Notes under the pieces: generated by a model
Seen by the model: the letters and a program-made list of their open reading frames with translations, nothing else
What the model was told of the DNA's origin: nothing
Database searches by the model: none
From: Acidobacteria subdivision 2 bacterium RH1 MAG20
GTDB lineage: Bacteria; Acidobacteriota; Terriglobia; Terriglobales; Acidobacteriaceae
Direction: 5' to 3'
Length of the DNA: 64,000 nucleotides
Assembly (NCBI GenBank): GCA_002197545.1
Contig: NFUO01000467.1
Location: 33,256 to 97,255 of the forward strand
Program-made: the position numbers and the translations under genes
Shown: in pieces, positions 23,770 through 32,960 of the stretch
Layout of the letters: each line of letters opens with the position of its first letter
Numbering within the stretch: the stretch's first letter is position 1

Positions 23770-23798
23770 ACTATACGTCCAGCGAAATGCAATGTCGC
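23770..23798 (-). promoter_or_regulatory. Candidate promoter of gltB, possibly leaderless
   Basis: On the minus strand GCGACA, a 17-base spacer and TATAGT (five of six matches to the -10 consensus) end only 5 bases before the gltB ATG. Transcription would then start at or next to the A of the ATG. This agrees with the absence of a ribosome-binding sequence but is unproven. Confidence 0.35.
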
Positions 23799-23849
23799 CA
23801 GAAGCACCTTCCTTTTTTGGGCACGCTTCATAAATCGAGATAAGCGCAA

Positions 23850-23887
23850 TATGCATAAATATACACCATGATGTATATTTATGCATG
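23850..23887. promoter_or_regulatory. Double ARG box (ArgR operator)
   Basis: Two copies fitting the ArgR consensus TGNATWWWWATNCA lie side by side: TGCATAAATATACA at 23852-23865 and TGTATATTTATGCA at 23872-23885. Their centres are 20 bp apart, and taken as 18-bp boxes they are 2 bp apart. The two boxes are mirror images, giving a perfect 15-bp inverted repeat around CCATGA. Placed between gltB and argR, this should let an ArgR hexamer autoregulate argR and the arg cluster, and perhaps gltB. Confidence 0.8.
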
Positions 23888-23909
23888 TGAGATATATTCC
23901 CACTCTATT

Positions 23910-23938
23910 TTGAACCTTTTTGTAAAAACCGTTGCAAT
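23910..23938 (+). promoter_or_regulatory. Candidate sigma-70 promoter of argR and the arg cluster
   Basis: TTGAAC, a 17-base spacer and TGCAAT (four of six at each hexamer) end 23 bases before the argR ATG and lie 22 bases downstream of the double ARG box. With that spacing, ArgR would sit just upstream of this promoter; an alternative promoter overlapping the boxes cannot be excluded. Confidence 0.4.
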
Positions 23939-23961
23939 CTTTTAATAGGTAAACCACCGAC

Positions 23962-24402
23962 ATGAAACAACAGCGCCATACCGTAATTCGAGAACTACTG
24001 GTAAAGACCTCTGTCGCCAGCCAGGATGAGTTGCGGAAAAAACTCGCAGGGCGGGGATTTCATGTTACCCAGGCAACTCTCTCGCGAGACATTCACGAAT
24101 TGCGGCTTTCCAAGGGACCGGCTGGCTATTCCCTACCTGGTGGAGACGATGCAAACGAAGACGCGTTGCCCGGAATCCGCGAAGTTCTTCAGAGTTTTGG
24201 ACTTGAAGTACGTCCGGCAGCGAACCTTCTCGTTTTGGTTACGACCACCGGAAGCGCACAACCGGTCGCAGCCGGAATCGATTACGAGGACTGGCCGGAA
24301 GTCGTTGGCACTATTGCGGGAGACGATACCATCCTCATCATCTGTCCCGATGAAGAACAAGCAGAATTACTAAAAGCTCGAATTGAAGGGTACATTGGCT
24401 AA
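23962..24402 (+). CDS. argR: Arginine repressor
   Basis: Arginine-responsive hexameric repressor/activator. The 146 residues match ArgR/AhrC. The winged helix-turn-helix is seen in SQDELRKKLAGRGF and TQATLSRDIHEL with the invariant Ser-Arg pair. The C-terminal oligomerisation and arginine-binding domain ends with GTIAGDDTILIICPDE, including the conserved GDD that binds arginine. It is the first gene of the arginine cluster and carries its own operator upstream. argC starts within its last codons. Confidence 0.95.
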   Translation: MKQQRHTVIRELLVKTSVASQDELRKKLAGRGFHVTQATLSRDIHELRLSKGPAGYSLPGGDDANEDALPGIREVLQSFGLEVRPAANLLVLVTTTGSAQPVAAGIDYEDWPEVVGTIAGDDTILIICPDEEQAELLKARIEGYIG

Positions 24403-25522
24403 TCTGGAAGCACTGCAACCATCGACGGGAAGCGCTAACACACTGGCGAACGCGGCAGCACGCACACCGCGCATCGCCGTAGCGGGTATCAGCGGCTACG
24501 CTGGCGGTGAACTGGCACGTCTCCTCCTCCATCATCCAGTGTTGGACGGAACAAAGCCAATTTTTCTGGGCCGCGCTGGAGAAGCCGAGATTGGGCCCTC
24601 CACCTCACTGGAAGCTCTTCACCCGTATCTGACTGCTCCGGGCCAGACCGAATCGACCCCGGTCTTCCCTTTTACCTGGGATCGGATCGTAGACGCCGGC
24701 ACTGAAGTGCTGTTCCTTGCCACGCCGCACGAGCAGTCGCGGGAATGGGTGCCCGAAGCCCTCGAGCGCGGCATAAAGGTAATTGACCTGAGCGGCGCAT
24801 GGCGGCTGCAAGAGACCCGCAATCGCGACGTCTATCGCTTGAAGGACGCAAATCCCAAACTCGCGGCAGAGCTGCAGGCAGAGGCCGTCTACGGTTGTCC
24901 AGAGTTACACCGCGATGCAATCAAAATGGCCCGGCTGGTTGCGAATCCCGGCTGCTATTCGACGTCCATGATTCTGGCGCTTGCGCCTCTGGTTCAGGCA
25001 GGCCTTGTGGACATCGACCATGGCATCATCTGCGATGCGAAGTCCGGAGTAAGCGGAGCAGGAAAAGCGCCGACCGCGAAGACCCATTTTATGTCCGCCG
25101 CCGACAACTTTTCTGCCTATAACGTCTTCGGCCATCGTCACACGGGCGAACTGCTCGAACAGCTTCATCTGAATGCGGATCAGATTCAATTCACCCCTCA
25201 TCTCCTGCCTATCCCGCGGGGGATTCTCGCCACCATTTATCTAAGGCTCAAGCAGTCGACCGCCCCTTTGGCGATTAGTGCTGTGTTCTCGGACTTCTAT
25301 CGAAACAGTCCCATGGTTCGTCTCTATCCCTCACCGCAGTTGCCGCAGATTCAGCATGTGGTCCGTACCAACTTCTGCGATCTCGGCTTCGAACTCGCGA
25401 GTGACGGGAAGCGCCTGGTCATCGTCTCCTGTCTGGACAATCTTTTGAAGGGCGCATCCGGTCAGGCAGTTCAAAATCTCAACCTGATGTGCGGCTGGAA
25501 AGAGCAGGAGGGCTTGCTGTGA
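24395..25522 (+). CDS. argC: N-acetyl-gamma-glutamyl-phosphate reductase
   Basis: Reduces N-acetylglutamyl phosphate to the semialdehyde with NADPH, the third step of arginine synthesis. About 375 residues. The nucleotide-binding GISGYAGGELARLLL is followed by the catalytic NPGCYSTS with the active-site cysteine and HFMSAADNFSAYNVFGHRH. I start it at TTG 24395, which has GAAGGG 4 bases upstream and overlaps the argR stop by 8 bases; the TTG at 24383 lacks a ribosome site. The first ~28 residues precede the Rossmann fold and are unusual for the family. Confidence 0.94.
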   Translation: MANLEALQPSTGSANTLANAAARTPRIAVAGISGYAGGELARLLLHHPVLDGTKPIFLGRAGEAEIGPSTSLEALHPYLTAPGQTESTPVFPFTWDRIVDAGTEVLFLATPHEQSREWVPEALERGIKVIDLSGAWRLQETRNRDVYRLKDANPKLAAELQAEAVYGCPELHRDAIKMARLVANPGCYSTSMILALAPLVQAGLVDIDHGIICDAKSGVSGAGKAPTAKTHFMSAADNFSAYNVFGHRHTGELLEQLHLNADQIQFTPHLLPIPRGILATIYLRLKQSTAPLAISAVFSDFYRNSPMVRLYPSPQLPQIQHVVRTNFCDLGFELASDGKRLVIVSCLDNLLKGASGQAVQNLNLMCGWKEQEGLL

Positions 25523-26301
25523 GATTTGTCGTCAAATTAGGCGGTGCCGCCCTTGAAAACAAGGACATCCTTCACGGATGCGGCAAGGCGATCGCCGAAC
25601 TCGTCGCCGACGGAAATCAGGTTGCAGTCGTCCACGGTGGCGGCGTCCAACTGACGCGCACCCTGGCTCTCATGGGGAAAAAGAGCGAGTTTGTCTCGGG
25701 CCTGCGCATCACTGACGCAGAGACACGGGATGCGGCGATCATGGTTCTGGCTGGCCGCGTCAACAAGGCGCTGGTCGCTGCCATTGGATCGCATGGTCAG
25801 GCCGCCGTTGGCCTCTCCGGCGGCGACGGACATGTCTTCCGTGCCCGCAAAAAGAAGACGAACCCCGACCTGGGCTTTGTCGGTGAAATCGCTGCGACCG
25901 ATTCTCGCTGGCTCGAAGCCATCTGGACCATGGGAGCTGTTCCCGTCATCTCGTCGATTGCTCTGGGCTTCGACGGCGAATACTACAACATCAACGCCGA
26001 CGAGATGGCCGCTGCCTGTGCCATCTGCACGCGCGCAGATACCCTTGTTTTTCTGACCGACGTTCCCGGGGTAAAGGGCGCGGACGGAAATGTAATGCGA
26101 TGGCTCACCCTGTCGCAGATTCCAGCGCTGGAGAAGCAGCAAGTCGTCTCCGGCGGTATGTTGCCAAAGCTGAATGCCTGCCGTCATGCCCTGACGCACG
26201 GTGTCAAACGCGTACGTATTCTACCTGCGGAGGCTGCAGCTCTGCTGCCCGATCTCTGCTCGACCCGGGTGAACGATGGAACGGAGGTAATGGTCGCATG
26301 A
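25519..26301 (+). CDS. argB: Acetylglutamate kinase
   Basis: Phosphorylates N-acetylglutamate, the second step of the pathway and the usual arginine feedback point. It is 260 residues from the GTG at 25519, which has GGAGGG 6 bases upstream and overlaps the argC stop by four bases (GTGA). Seen: VVKLGGAAL, the acetylglutamate-binding VHGGGVQ, GLSGGDG, and the ATP-site region NINADEMAAACA followed by VFLTDVPGV. It lacks the N-terminal helix that marks arginine-inhibited hexameric kinases, so feedback may act instead on the acetylglutamate synthase (inference). Confidence 0.94.
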   Translation: MRFVVKLGGAALENKDILHGCGKAIAELVADGNQVAVVHGGGVQLTRTLALMGKKSEFVSGLRITDAETRDAAIMVLAGRVNKALVAAIGSHGQAAVGLSGGDGHVFRARKKKTNPDLGFVGEIAATDSRWLEAIWTMGAVPVISSIALGFDGEYYNINADEMAAACAICTRADTLVFLTDVPGVKGADGNVMRWLTLSQIPALEKQQVVSGGMLPKLNACRHALTHGVKRVRILPAEAAALLPDLCSTRVNDGTEVMVA

Positions 26302-27551
26302 AGCTGGCATCCATACAGGCCGCGGAGAGCAAACTGCTTCTCCAAACCTATGAGCGCAATCCTTATCTCTTCGTCAGCGGACAGGGCGTCTACCTGCGCG
26401 ATGACGAGGGTAACGACTTCCTCGACCTTTTGAGCGGCATTGGCGTCTCCGCGCTCGGCTACGCTCATCCCGCCGTTGAAGCGGCCATCCAAGACCAGAG
26501 CAAGCGCCTGCTGCACACCTCGAACCTCTTCTACCACGAGGGCACCGCAAATCTCGCGCTTCGTCTCACCGAGATCAGCGGCCTCGATCGCATCTTCTTC
26601 TGCAACAGCGGCACCGAGGCATGGGAGGCCGCGCTGAAGCTCGCCCGCTCTCACGCACGTCTACTGTGCGAGAAGGGCCGCAAAATCGGCACAAAGTTCC
26701 TTGCCATGGAGCACAGCTTCCACGGACGTACCATGGGCTCGGTCTCGACCACGCACAAAGAAAAGTACCGCGAGCCATTCGGCCCGGTGATGCCCGGCGT
26801 CGAGTTCGTGCGCTTCAACGACGTCGCCGATCTCCGTGCAAAGTTCTCAAAGGACGTCTGCGGCATCTGCATCGAACCGCTTCAGGGAGAAGGCGGCATC
26901 CACCCCGTCTCGCAGGAGTTCTTCGCCGCCGCACGCGAACTCTGCGACTCCACCGGAGCCTTGCTGCTCGCCGACGAGATTCAGAGCGGCCTCGGCCGTA
27001 CCGGAAGATGGTTTGCCTACCAGCACTACGGCATACTTCCCGATATCACCACCATCGCGAAGCCGATCGCCGGCGGAATCCCCATGGGAGCTATGCTCTG
27101 CACCGACGAAGCCGCTCTCGGCTTCACCCCGGGCCAGCACGGCACGACCTTCGGCGGCGGCCCTCTCGCCTGTGCCGTCGCCATTGCCGTTCTCGACACC
27201 ATGCAACGCGAAAACATCCTGAAACACATCCAGGACACCGGAGAGTTTTTCAAATCGAAGCTTCAGGCACTCGCGACGCACCACGACTGCATCATCGACG
27301 TTCGCGGCATGGGCCTGATGCTTGGCCTTGAACTCAACTCCGAGGAGCTGGCAAAACAAGTCGCAGCCCAGATGATGGAGCGCCGCATCATCATCAACCG
27401 CACCAGCGAGACGGTGCTTCGCTTCCTGCCGCCATTCATCCTTGAACGAAAGCATGTCGAGATTGCCGTCAATGCGCTCGACGAAATCTTAAAAGACCTC
27501 GCAGCATACGCCGGAACCGCATCGGCAGGAGAAAAAGCCCATGGGCAGTAA
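26298..27551 (+). CDS. argD: Acetylornithine aminotransferase
   Basis: PLP enzyme converting N-acetylglutamate semialdehyde to N-acetylornithine, and often also serving lysine synthesis. It is 417 residues from the ATG at 26298, which overlaps the argB stop (ATGA). Family marks: LLSGIGVSALGYAHPAV, FFCNSGTEAWEAALKLAR, HSFHGRTMGSVS, LLLADEIQSGLGRTG with the PLP-ring aspartate, the PLP-lysine region TTIAKPIAGGIPMGAM, and HGTTFGGGPLAC. The frame extends upstream into argB, but that part is not family sequence. Confidence 0.95.
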   Translation: MKLASIQAAESKLLLQTYERNPYLFVSGQGVYLRDDEGNDFLDLLSGIGVSALGYAHPAVEAAIQDQSKRLLHTSNLFYHEGTANLALRLTEISGLDRIFFCNSGTEAWEAALKLARSHARLLCEKGRKIGTKFLAMEHSFHGRTMGSVSTTHKEKYREPFGPVMPGVEFVRFNDVADLRAKFSKDVCGICIEPLQGEGGIHPVSQEFFAAARELCDSTGALLLADEIQSGLGRTGRWFAYQHYGILPDITTIAKPIAGGIPMGAMLCTDEAALGFTPGQHGTTFGGGPLACAVAIAVLDTMQRENILKHIQDTGEFFKSKLQALATHHDCIIDVRGMGLMLGLELNSEELAKQVAAQMMERRIIINRTSETVLRFLPPFILERKHVEIAVNALDEILKDLAAYAGTASAGEKAHGQ

Positions 27552-28638
27552 AACCGTAATGATGAACCCAAAGCCCGTAGAGAGCGAAGAGATTTCTCCT
27601 CGCAAGGCAATAGCAACTCTGGGTATCCAGTCCGATACTGCCTTCAGCGAAGCGGTCAAGCGCCTCTGTGGACGCGATCTCTGCTCCATCGCCGATCTCA
27701 CGGTGCAGGAGATGGCTGCGATCATGGAACTCGCCCATGCGGTCAAGGCCAGCCCAGAAGACTTTCGTCATGCGCTCGACGCCCGCCAGATGGTGATGTT
27801 CTTCGAGAAGGCTTCCTTGCGGACGCGCCTGACGTTTGAAGCCGCAATCAATACTCTCGGCGGCAATGCTATCTTCGTCGACCAGACGCAGTCCCCTCTC
27901 GGCGAACGCGAGTCGCTCGCCGACATGGCCCGCAACCTTGAGCGTTGGATGAACATTCTTGTGCTCCGCACCTATGCGCACGACACCATCACGGAGATGG
28001 CGGCCTGCTCCAAGGTTCCGGTCATCAATGCGCTCTCGGACCTCGAGCATCCATGCCAGGCCATCGCCGACTTCTTCACTTTGGAAGAGCGGTTTGGCTC
28101 GGCCCAGGGACTTCGCTTTGCCTATGTCGGCGACGGCAACAACGTCTGCCATTCGCTAATGCTCACCGCCGCGCAACTTGGCGCGCACTGCATCGTGGCA
28201 TCGCCAAAAGGCTTCGCACCCAAGCTCGAAATCATCCACAAGGCAATTGAGATCAGTGAGTCGACCGGCGGCAGCATCACGCTGATGCACGATCCAGTCA
28301 AGGCCGTCACTGGCGCAGACGCTATCTACACTGACGTTTGCACCAGCATGGGCTTCGAGCACGAAGCCACCAAGCGCGCACCGATCTTCAAGCCCTATCA
28401 GGTCAACGAAGAGCTGATGTCTCTCGCTCAACCGGATGCTGTCTTCATGCACTGCCTTCCCGCGCACCGCAACGCAGAGGTCACCGATGCCGTGCTCGAC
28501 GGACCACAGTCCGTAGTCTTCGATCAGGCCGAAAACCGTATGCACGCGCAAAAAGCACTTTTGCTGATGCTGCTTGGCGGCGCCAAGCGGACTTCTCACA
28601 GTCGTAGCCGGGCGGCCCAACCCCGCAAGCGTTCTTAA
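27541..28638 (+). CDS. argF: Ornithine carbamoyltransferase
   Basis: Makes citrulline from ornithine and carbamoyl phosphate. The 365 residues include about 50 extra at the N-terminus. The carbamoyl-phosphate loop reads SLRTR instead of the commoner STRTR. HPCQ, the SMG ornithine loop (CTSMGFEHE) and HCLPAHRNAEV are intact. The SMG loop argues for ornithine rather than an N-acylated ornithine as substrate. The ATG overlaps the end of argD by 11 bases, with AGGAG 12 bases upstream. The C-terminus is basic (SRSRAAQPRKRS). Confidence 0.93.
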   Translation: MGSKTVMMNPKPVESEEISPRKAIATLGIQSDTAFSEAVKRLCGRDLCSIADLTVQEMAAIMELAHAVKASPEDFRHALDARQMVMFFEKASLRTRLTFEAAINTLGGNAIFVDQTQSPLGERESLADMARNLERWMNILVLRTYAHDTITEMAACSKVPVINALSDLEHPCQAIADFFTLEERFGSAQGLRFAYVGDGNNVCHSLMLTAAQLGAHCIVASPKGFAPKLEIIHKAIEISESTGGSITLMHDPVKAVTGADAIYTDVCTSMGFEHEATKRAPIFKPYQVNEELMSLAQPDAVFMHCLPAHRNAEVTDAVLDGPQSVVFDQAENRMHAQKALLLMLLGGAKRTSHSRSRAAQPRKRS

Positions 28639-30012
<1,374 letters not shown>

Positions 30013-30024
30013 CCACGTACATTC

Positions 30025-30060
30025 CTTTTGTTGTCATTCTCGAAGGGAATCTGAGTTTCG
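30025..30060 (+). repeat. Dispersed repeat copy A (left of GIY-YIG gene)
   Basis: CTTTTGTTGTCATTCTCGAAG and the following GGAATCTGAGTTTCG; nearly identical to the copy at 30462-30499 (one length difference in the T run and three to four mismatches over about 36 bp). It starts 12 bases after the argG stop. Confidence 0.85.
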
Positions 30061-30095
30061 CCACAAAGCAGCACGAAAGCAATCGGAGAGCATCA

Positions 30096-30437
30096 ATGAA
30101 AAGACGCGACGACTATGAGTTCTTCGTCTACATCCTCTCCAATCGCTCGCACATTCTCTACATTGGAGTCACGAATGACCTCCGCGTCCGTGTCACTCAG
30201 CACCGCAGGCAAACACCGGGCAGCTTTACCGCTCGCTACAAAATTACTCGGCTCGTGTATTTCGAGCGCTACCAGTACATCAACAACGCGATCGCTCGCG
30301 AAAAGGAACTCAAACACTGGACACGAGCGCAGAAGATCGCGCTGATTGAATCGACGAACCCTACTTGGGAAGAACTGTTGCCCGATGAGTCATTGCCTCA
30401 ACAGATGCCTAACAACGCAGATTCCCTTCGGGAATGA
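30096..30437 (+). CDS. GIY-YIG nuclease family protein
   Basis: A 113-residue single-domain GIY-YIG endonuclease-like protein (URI/YhbQ type). The signature is VYILSNRSHILYIGVTNDL at residues 11-29, followed by the catalytic arginine in RVRVTQHR and the metal-binding glutamate in AIAREKELKHW. Family members include repair nucleases and homing endonucleases; no DNA-binding domain is attached. It interrupts the arg cluster between argG and argH, and is bracketed by direct copies of a dispersed repeat. Its last codons and stop are made from a third, inverted copy. This suggests it arrived, or moves, together with the repeats; that step is inference. Confidence 0.88.
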   Translation: MKRRDDYEFFVYILSNRSHILYIGVTNDLRVRVTQHRRQTPGSFTARYKITRLVYFERYQYINNAIAREKELKHWTRAQKIALIESTNPTWEELLPDESLPQQMPNNADSLRE

Positions 30438-30440
30438 CAA
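30419..30440 (-). repeat. Dispersed repeat copy B (inverted, at the nuclease 3' end)
   Basis: Reads AGATTCCCTTCGGGAATGAC on the plus strand, the exact reverse complement of the core of the copy at 30471-30490. It supplies the final codons and stop of the nuclease gene, and with copy C it could fold into a stem around a 30-base loop. Confidence 0.85.
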
Positions 30441-30461
30441 ACAAGTGAGAATGGGCTATCG

Positions 30462-30499
30462 CTTTTTGTTGTCATTCCCGAAGGGAATCTACGTTTCGC
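30462..30499 (+). repeat. Dispersed repeat copy C (right of GIY-YIG gene)
   Basis: CTTTTTGTTGTCATTCCCGA followed by AGGGAATCTACGTTTCG, in the same orientation as copy A. It lies 34 bases before the next gene. Confidence 0.85.
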
Positions 30500-30532
30500 T
30501 CGAGAAGTCACAATTCGTACAGAAAGGTCACC

Positions 30533-30886
30533 ATGTTCGAAACAACTGGATTTGTCACGATCATAATCCTTCTCAAGCTCGCCGCAGGTGCGATGCTAGG
30601 GCTCGCAATCTCGTGGCTCATCCTTAGATCGAACTCCACATGGAAACCAGCAGTTTTGGCCGCCGTGGCGTCCGGCTTGCTCTTTATTACGGGTTCGGGA
30701 CTTGTGGGTTGGGCCAGTTCGCATGAAGCCTGGATGAACGGCAAGCGAATGGATATCGCGCCTTGGGGTGAGAACCTCCTCTGGAGGAACCGCATAGTAG
30801 AACATGAATTGCTTATCTGCTTGCTCCCCAGCTCACTGGCAGCGCTTGCCATCTCTTTTGGTTTTCGCAAATCGCCACATAAATAA
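30533..30886 (+). CDS. Small membrane protein, unknown function
   Basis: A 117-residue protein with three hydrophobic helices (roughly residues 5-30, 38-60 and 92-110), preceded by AAAGGT 6 bases before the ATG. I do not recognise a family. It lies between the repeat-flanked nuclease and argH and ends 13 bases before argH, so it is probably read through with the arg genes. It may have come in with the nuclease or be an older local gene. Confidence 0.6.
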   Translation: MFETTGFVTIIILLKLAAGAMLGLAISWLILRSNSTWKPAVLAAVASGLLFITGSGLVGWASSHEAWMNGKRMDIAPWGENLLWRNRIVEHELLICLLPSSLAALAISFGFRKSPHK

Positions 30887-30899
30887 AAGGATCGCCTAA

Positions 30900-32339
30900 G
30901 TGTCTAACGAACAACAACCCGCAAAGATGTGGTCCGGACGCTTCCGCGAGCCACTCAATAAGACCTTCGAAGAGTGGCAGCGTTCGTTCCCCTTTGACTG
31001 GCGCCTTCTCCCGCAGGAGGTCGCCGCCTCGAAGGCGCACGCCCGCGCCATCGCCGCCGCAGGCATCCTCACCGATGCCGAACTGGCCACCATGCTTGAC
31101 GGGTTGGACAAAGTCCTCGCTCAGACCACTCTGACACCAGCAGTCGTGGCCGAAGCCCCCGAGGCCGAGGACATCCACCACTTCACCGAGCTTCAGCTCA
31201 CCAAAATCATCGGTGACCTCGCCCTCAAGCTCCACACCGGACGCAGCCGCAACGAACAGATCGCCACCGACATGCGCCTCTTCGTCCGCGAAGCCATCGA
31301 CAACACACTCGAAGGCCTCACCGCATGGCGCAAATCCCTCATCGACCTCGCCGAATCCGCAGGCGAAGCCACCATGCCCTCCTACACCCACCTCCAGCGC
31401 GCCGAACCCGTCCTCGTAGCCCACTGGCTCCTCACCTACGTCAGCATGATCGAGCGCGACGCCAGCCGCCTCATCGACGCCCGCAAGCGCATGAACCTCT
31501 GCCCCCTCGGCTCCGGAGCAGTCGCAGGCGCAACCCTCGCCCTCGACCGCACCATCGCCGCCCGCGCTCTCAACTTCGACGCCCCCACGCCCAACAGCAT
31601 GGACGCCACCAGCGACCGCGACTTCGCCCTCGAGTTCACGCAAGCCATCGCCACCCTCGGCATCCACATCTCGCGTTTCGCCGAGGAGCTGACTCTCTAC
31701 TCGACGGCAGAGTTCGGATTTTTAGATCTTCCCGAGGCCTTCTCTACCGGCAGCTCCGCCATGCCGCAGAAGAAGAACCCCGATCTCACCGAACTCATCC
31801 GGGGAAAATCCGCCCGCCTCTTCGGCGCGGCTGCGACGCTCACCATGCTCATCAAGGGGCTGCCTCTTGCCTACAATAAGGACCTCCAGGAAGGGCAGGA
31901 GCCGGTCTTCGATGCCGCTGATACTGTCCTTGGAATCCTCGAAGTTCTTCCCGCCTTTACCAGTTCCCTGCGATTCCGCTACGACCGCATGAAGCTCGCC
32001 GCGACGACGGGCTATCTCAATGCCATGGCCGCCGCCACCTACCTCTCCAACAAGGGAGTTCCCTTCCGCAAAGCGCACGAGAAGATCGGCAATGCCGTCC
32101 GTTTCGCCCTCGAGACTGGCCGTGAACTCGGCGAGCTCACGCTGGCCGAATTGAACCAATTTGGCCCTGAATTCAGCAAAGACTTCTACGAATCAATTAC
32201 TCTAGGAGCAACGCTGGACTGCCACGACGTCGTTGGCGGTACAGCTCGGCACCGGATCAGGCAGGCCCTCGCGGATGCTCGCGAGCGCCTCGAAGCCGAG
32301 GCTGGAAAGGTTGGAGATAGTCGTCATGTCAGTGTTTAG
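30900..32339 (+). CDS. argH: Argininosuccinate lyase
   Basis: Splits argininosuccinate to arginine and fumarate. 479 residues from a GTG start. Family marks are MWSGRF near the N-terminus, DIHHFTELQL, HTGRSRNEQIATD, TPSYTHLQRAEPV-type sequence (MPSYTHLQRAEP), and the fumarase/aspartase signature GSSAMPQKKNPD near residues 283-294. The start follows AAAAGGA by 9 bases. The stop lies 14 bases inside the acetyltransferase gene that follows, so the two are tightly coupled. Confidence 0.96.
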   Translation: MSNEQQPAKMWSGRFREPLNKTFEEWQRSFPFDWRLLPQEVAASKAHARAIAAAGILTDAELATMLDGLDKVLAQTTLTPAVVAEAPEAEDIHHFTELQLTKIIGDLALKLHTGRSRNEQIATDMRLFVREAIDNTLEGLTAWRKSLIDLAESAGEATMPSYTHLQRAEPVLVAHWLLTYVSMIERDASRLIDARKRMNLCPLGSGAVAGATLALDRTIAARALNFDAPTPNSMDATSDRDFALEFTQAIATLGIHISRFAEELTLYSTAEFGFLDLPEAFSTGSSAMPQKKNPDLTELIRGKSARLFGAAATLTMLIKGLPLAYNKDLQEGQEPVFDAADTVLGILEVLPAFTSSLRFRYDRMKLAATTGYLNAMAAATYLSNKGVPFRKAHEKIGNAVRFALETGRELGELTLAELNQFGPEFSKDFYESITLGATLDCHDVVGGTARHRIRQALADARERLEAEAGKVGDSRHVSV

Positions 32340-32943
32340 TCCGTTGTCGCCGGTGAGTGAGTCGACTTCGTCGTCGCGTCCTCGTGTGGGCGGAGCTACG
32401 GTGCGGAAGGCAAAACTGCCGGATGCGGTAAACATCTTCGATCTGGTCAATTCCCTCTCCGGCGATGGCACTTTGCTGCGCCGGAACTATGCGGAGATCT
32501 GCGAGAACGTCAGGGACTTCATGATTGCTGAGTCCGAGAGCGAAGTCTTCCTGGGTTGCGGAGCGCTGCATCTGTATGGGCCGCATCTGGCTGAGGTGCG
32601 GTCGATCGTGGTGAAGCCTGAGGCCAAAGGCCAGGGTGCTGGAGGCAAGCTGTTGCGCGCGCTGCTGAACGAGGCAGAGGAGCAGAGCGTAAGCGGCGTG
32701 AGCCTGTTTACGCGGATTCCCGACTTCTTCTTTCACTTCGGCTTCAGAGTCGTGGACCGCACCGCTTTGCCGGACAAGATTTACAAGGACTGCCAGAACT
32801 GCCCGCGGCTCTATGCCTGCGACGAAGTGGCGATGGTGCGTGGCTCGTTGCCGAAGATTGCGGTCCTTGGGCCGAGCAAGTTCGACCAGCCTGAACTGGT
32901 CAAGTTGCAGGCTGGATCGCTTACTTCCAATTCTGGACAGTAA
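32326..32943 (+). CDS. argA: GNAT acetyltransferase, probable short N-acetylglutamate synthase
   Basis: A 205-residue GNAT protein, started at the ATG at 32326 (GGAG 10 bases upstream; overlaps argH by 14 bases). The acetyl-CoA site is VRSIVVKPEAKGQGAGGKLL. The C-terminal FFHFGFRVVDRTALPDKIYK and the cysteine-containing CQNCPRLYACDE match short ArgA-type acetylglutamate synthases, known as stand-alone enzymes in actinobacteria and as the tail of ArgH(A) fusions. Being directly behind argH in an arg cluster, it very likely makes the N-acetylglutamate used by ArgB. The first ~25 residues are low-complexity. The amino-acid kinase domain of classical ArgA is absent. Confidence 0.82.
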   Translation: MSVFSPLSPVSESTSSSRPRVGGATVRKAKLPDAVNIFDLVNSLSGDGTLLRRNYAEICENVRDFMIAESESEVFLGCGALHLYGPHLAEVRSIVVKPEAKGQGAGGKLLRALLNEAEEQSVSGVSLFTRIPDFFFHFGFRVVDRTALPDKIYKDCQNCPRLYACDEVAMVRGSLPKIAVLGPSKFDQPELVKLQAGSLTSNSGQ

Positions 32944-32960
32944 TTCTTCCCTGTTGCAAT

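Noticed and set aside
26100..26297. N-terminal extension of argD into argB
   Set aside because: It overlaps conserved argB sequence and is not family-like; the ATGA overlap at 26298 is the natural start.
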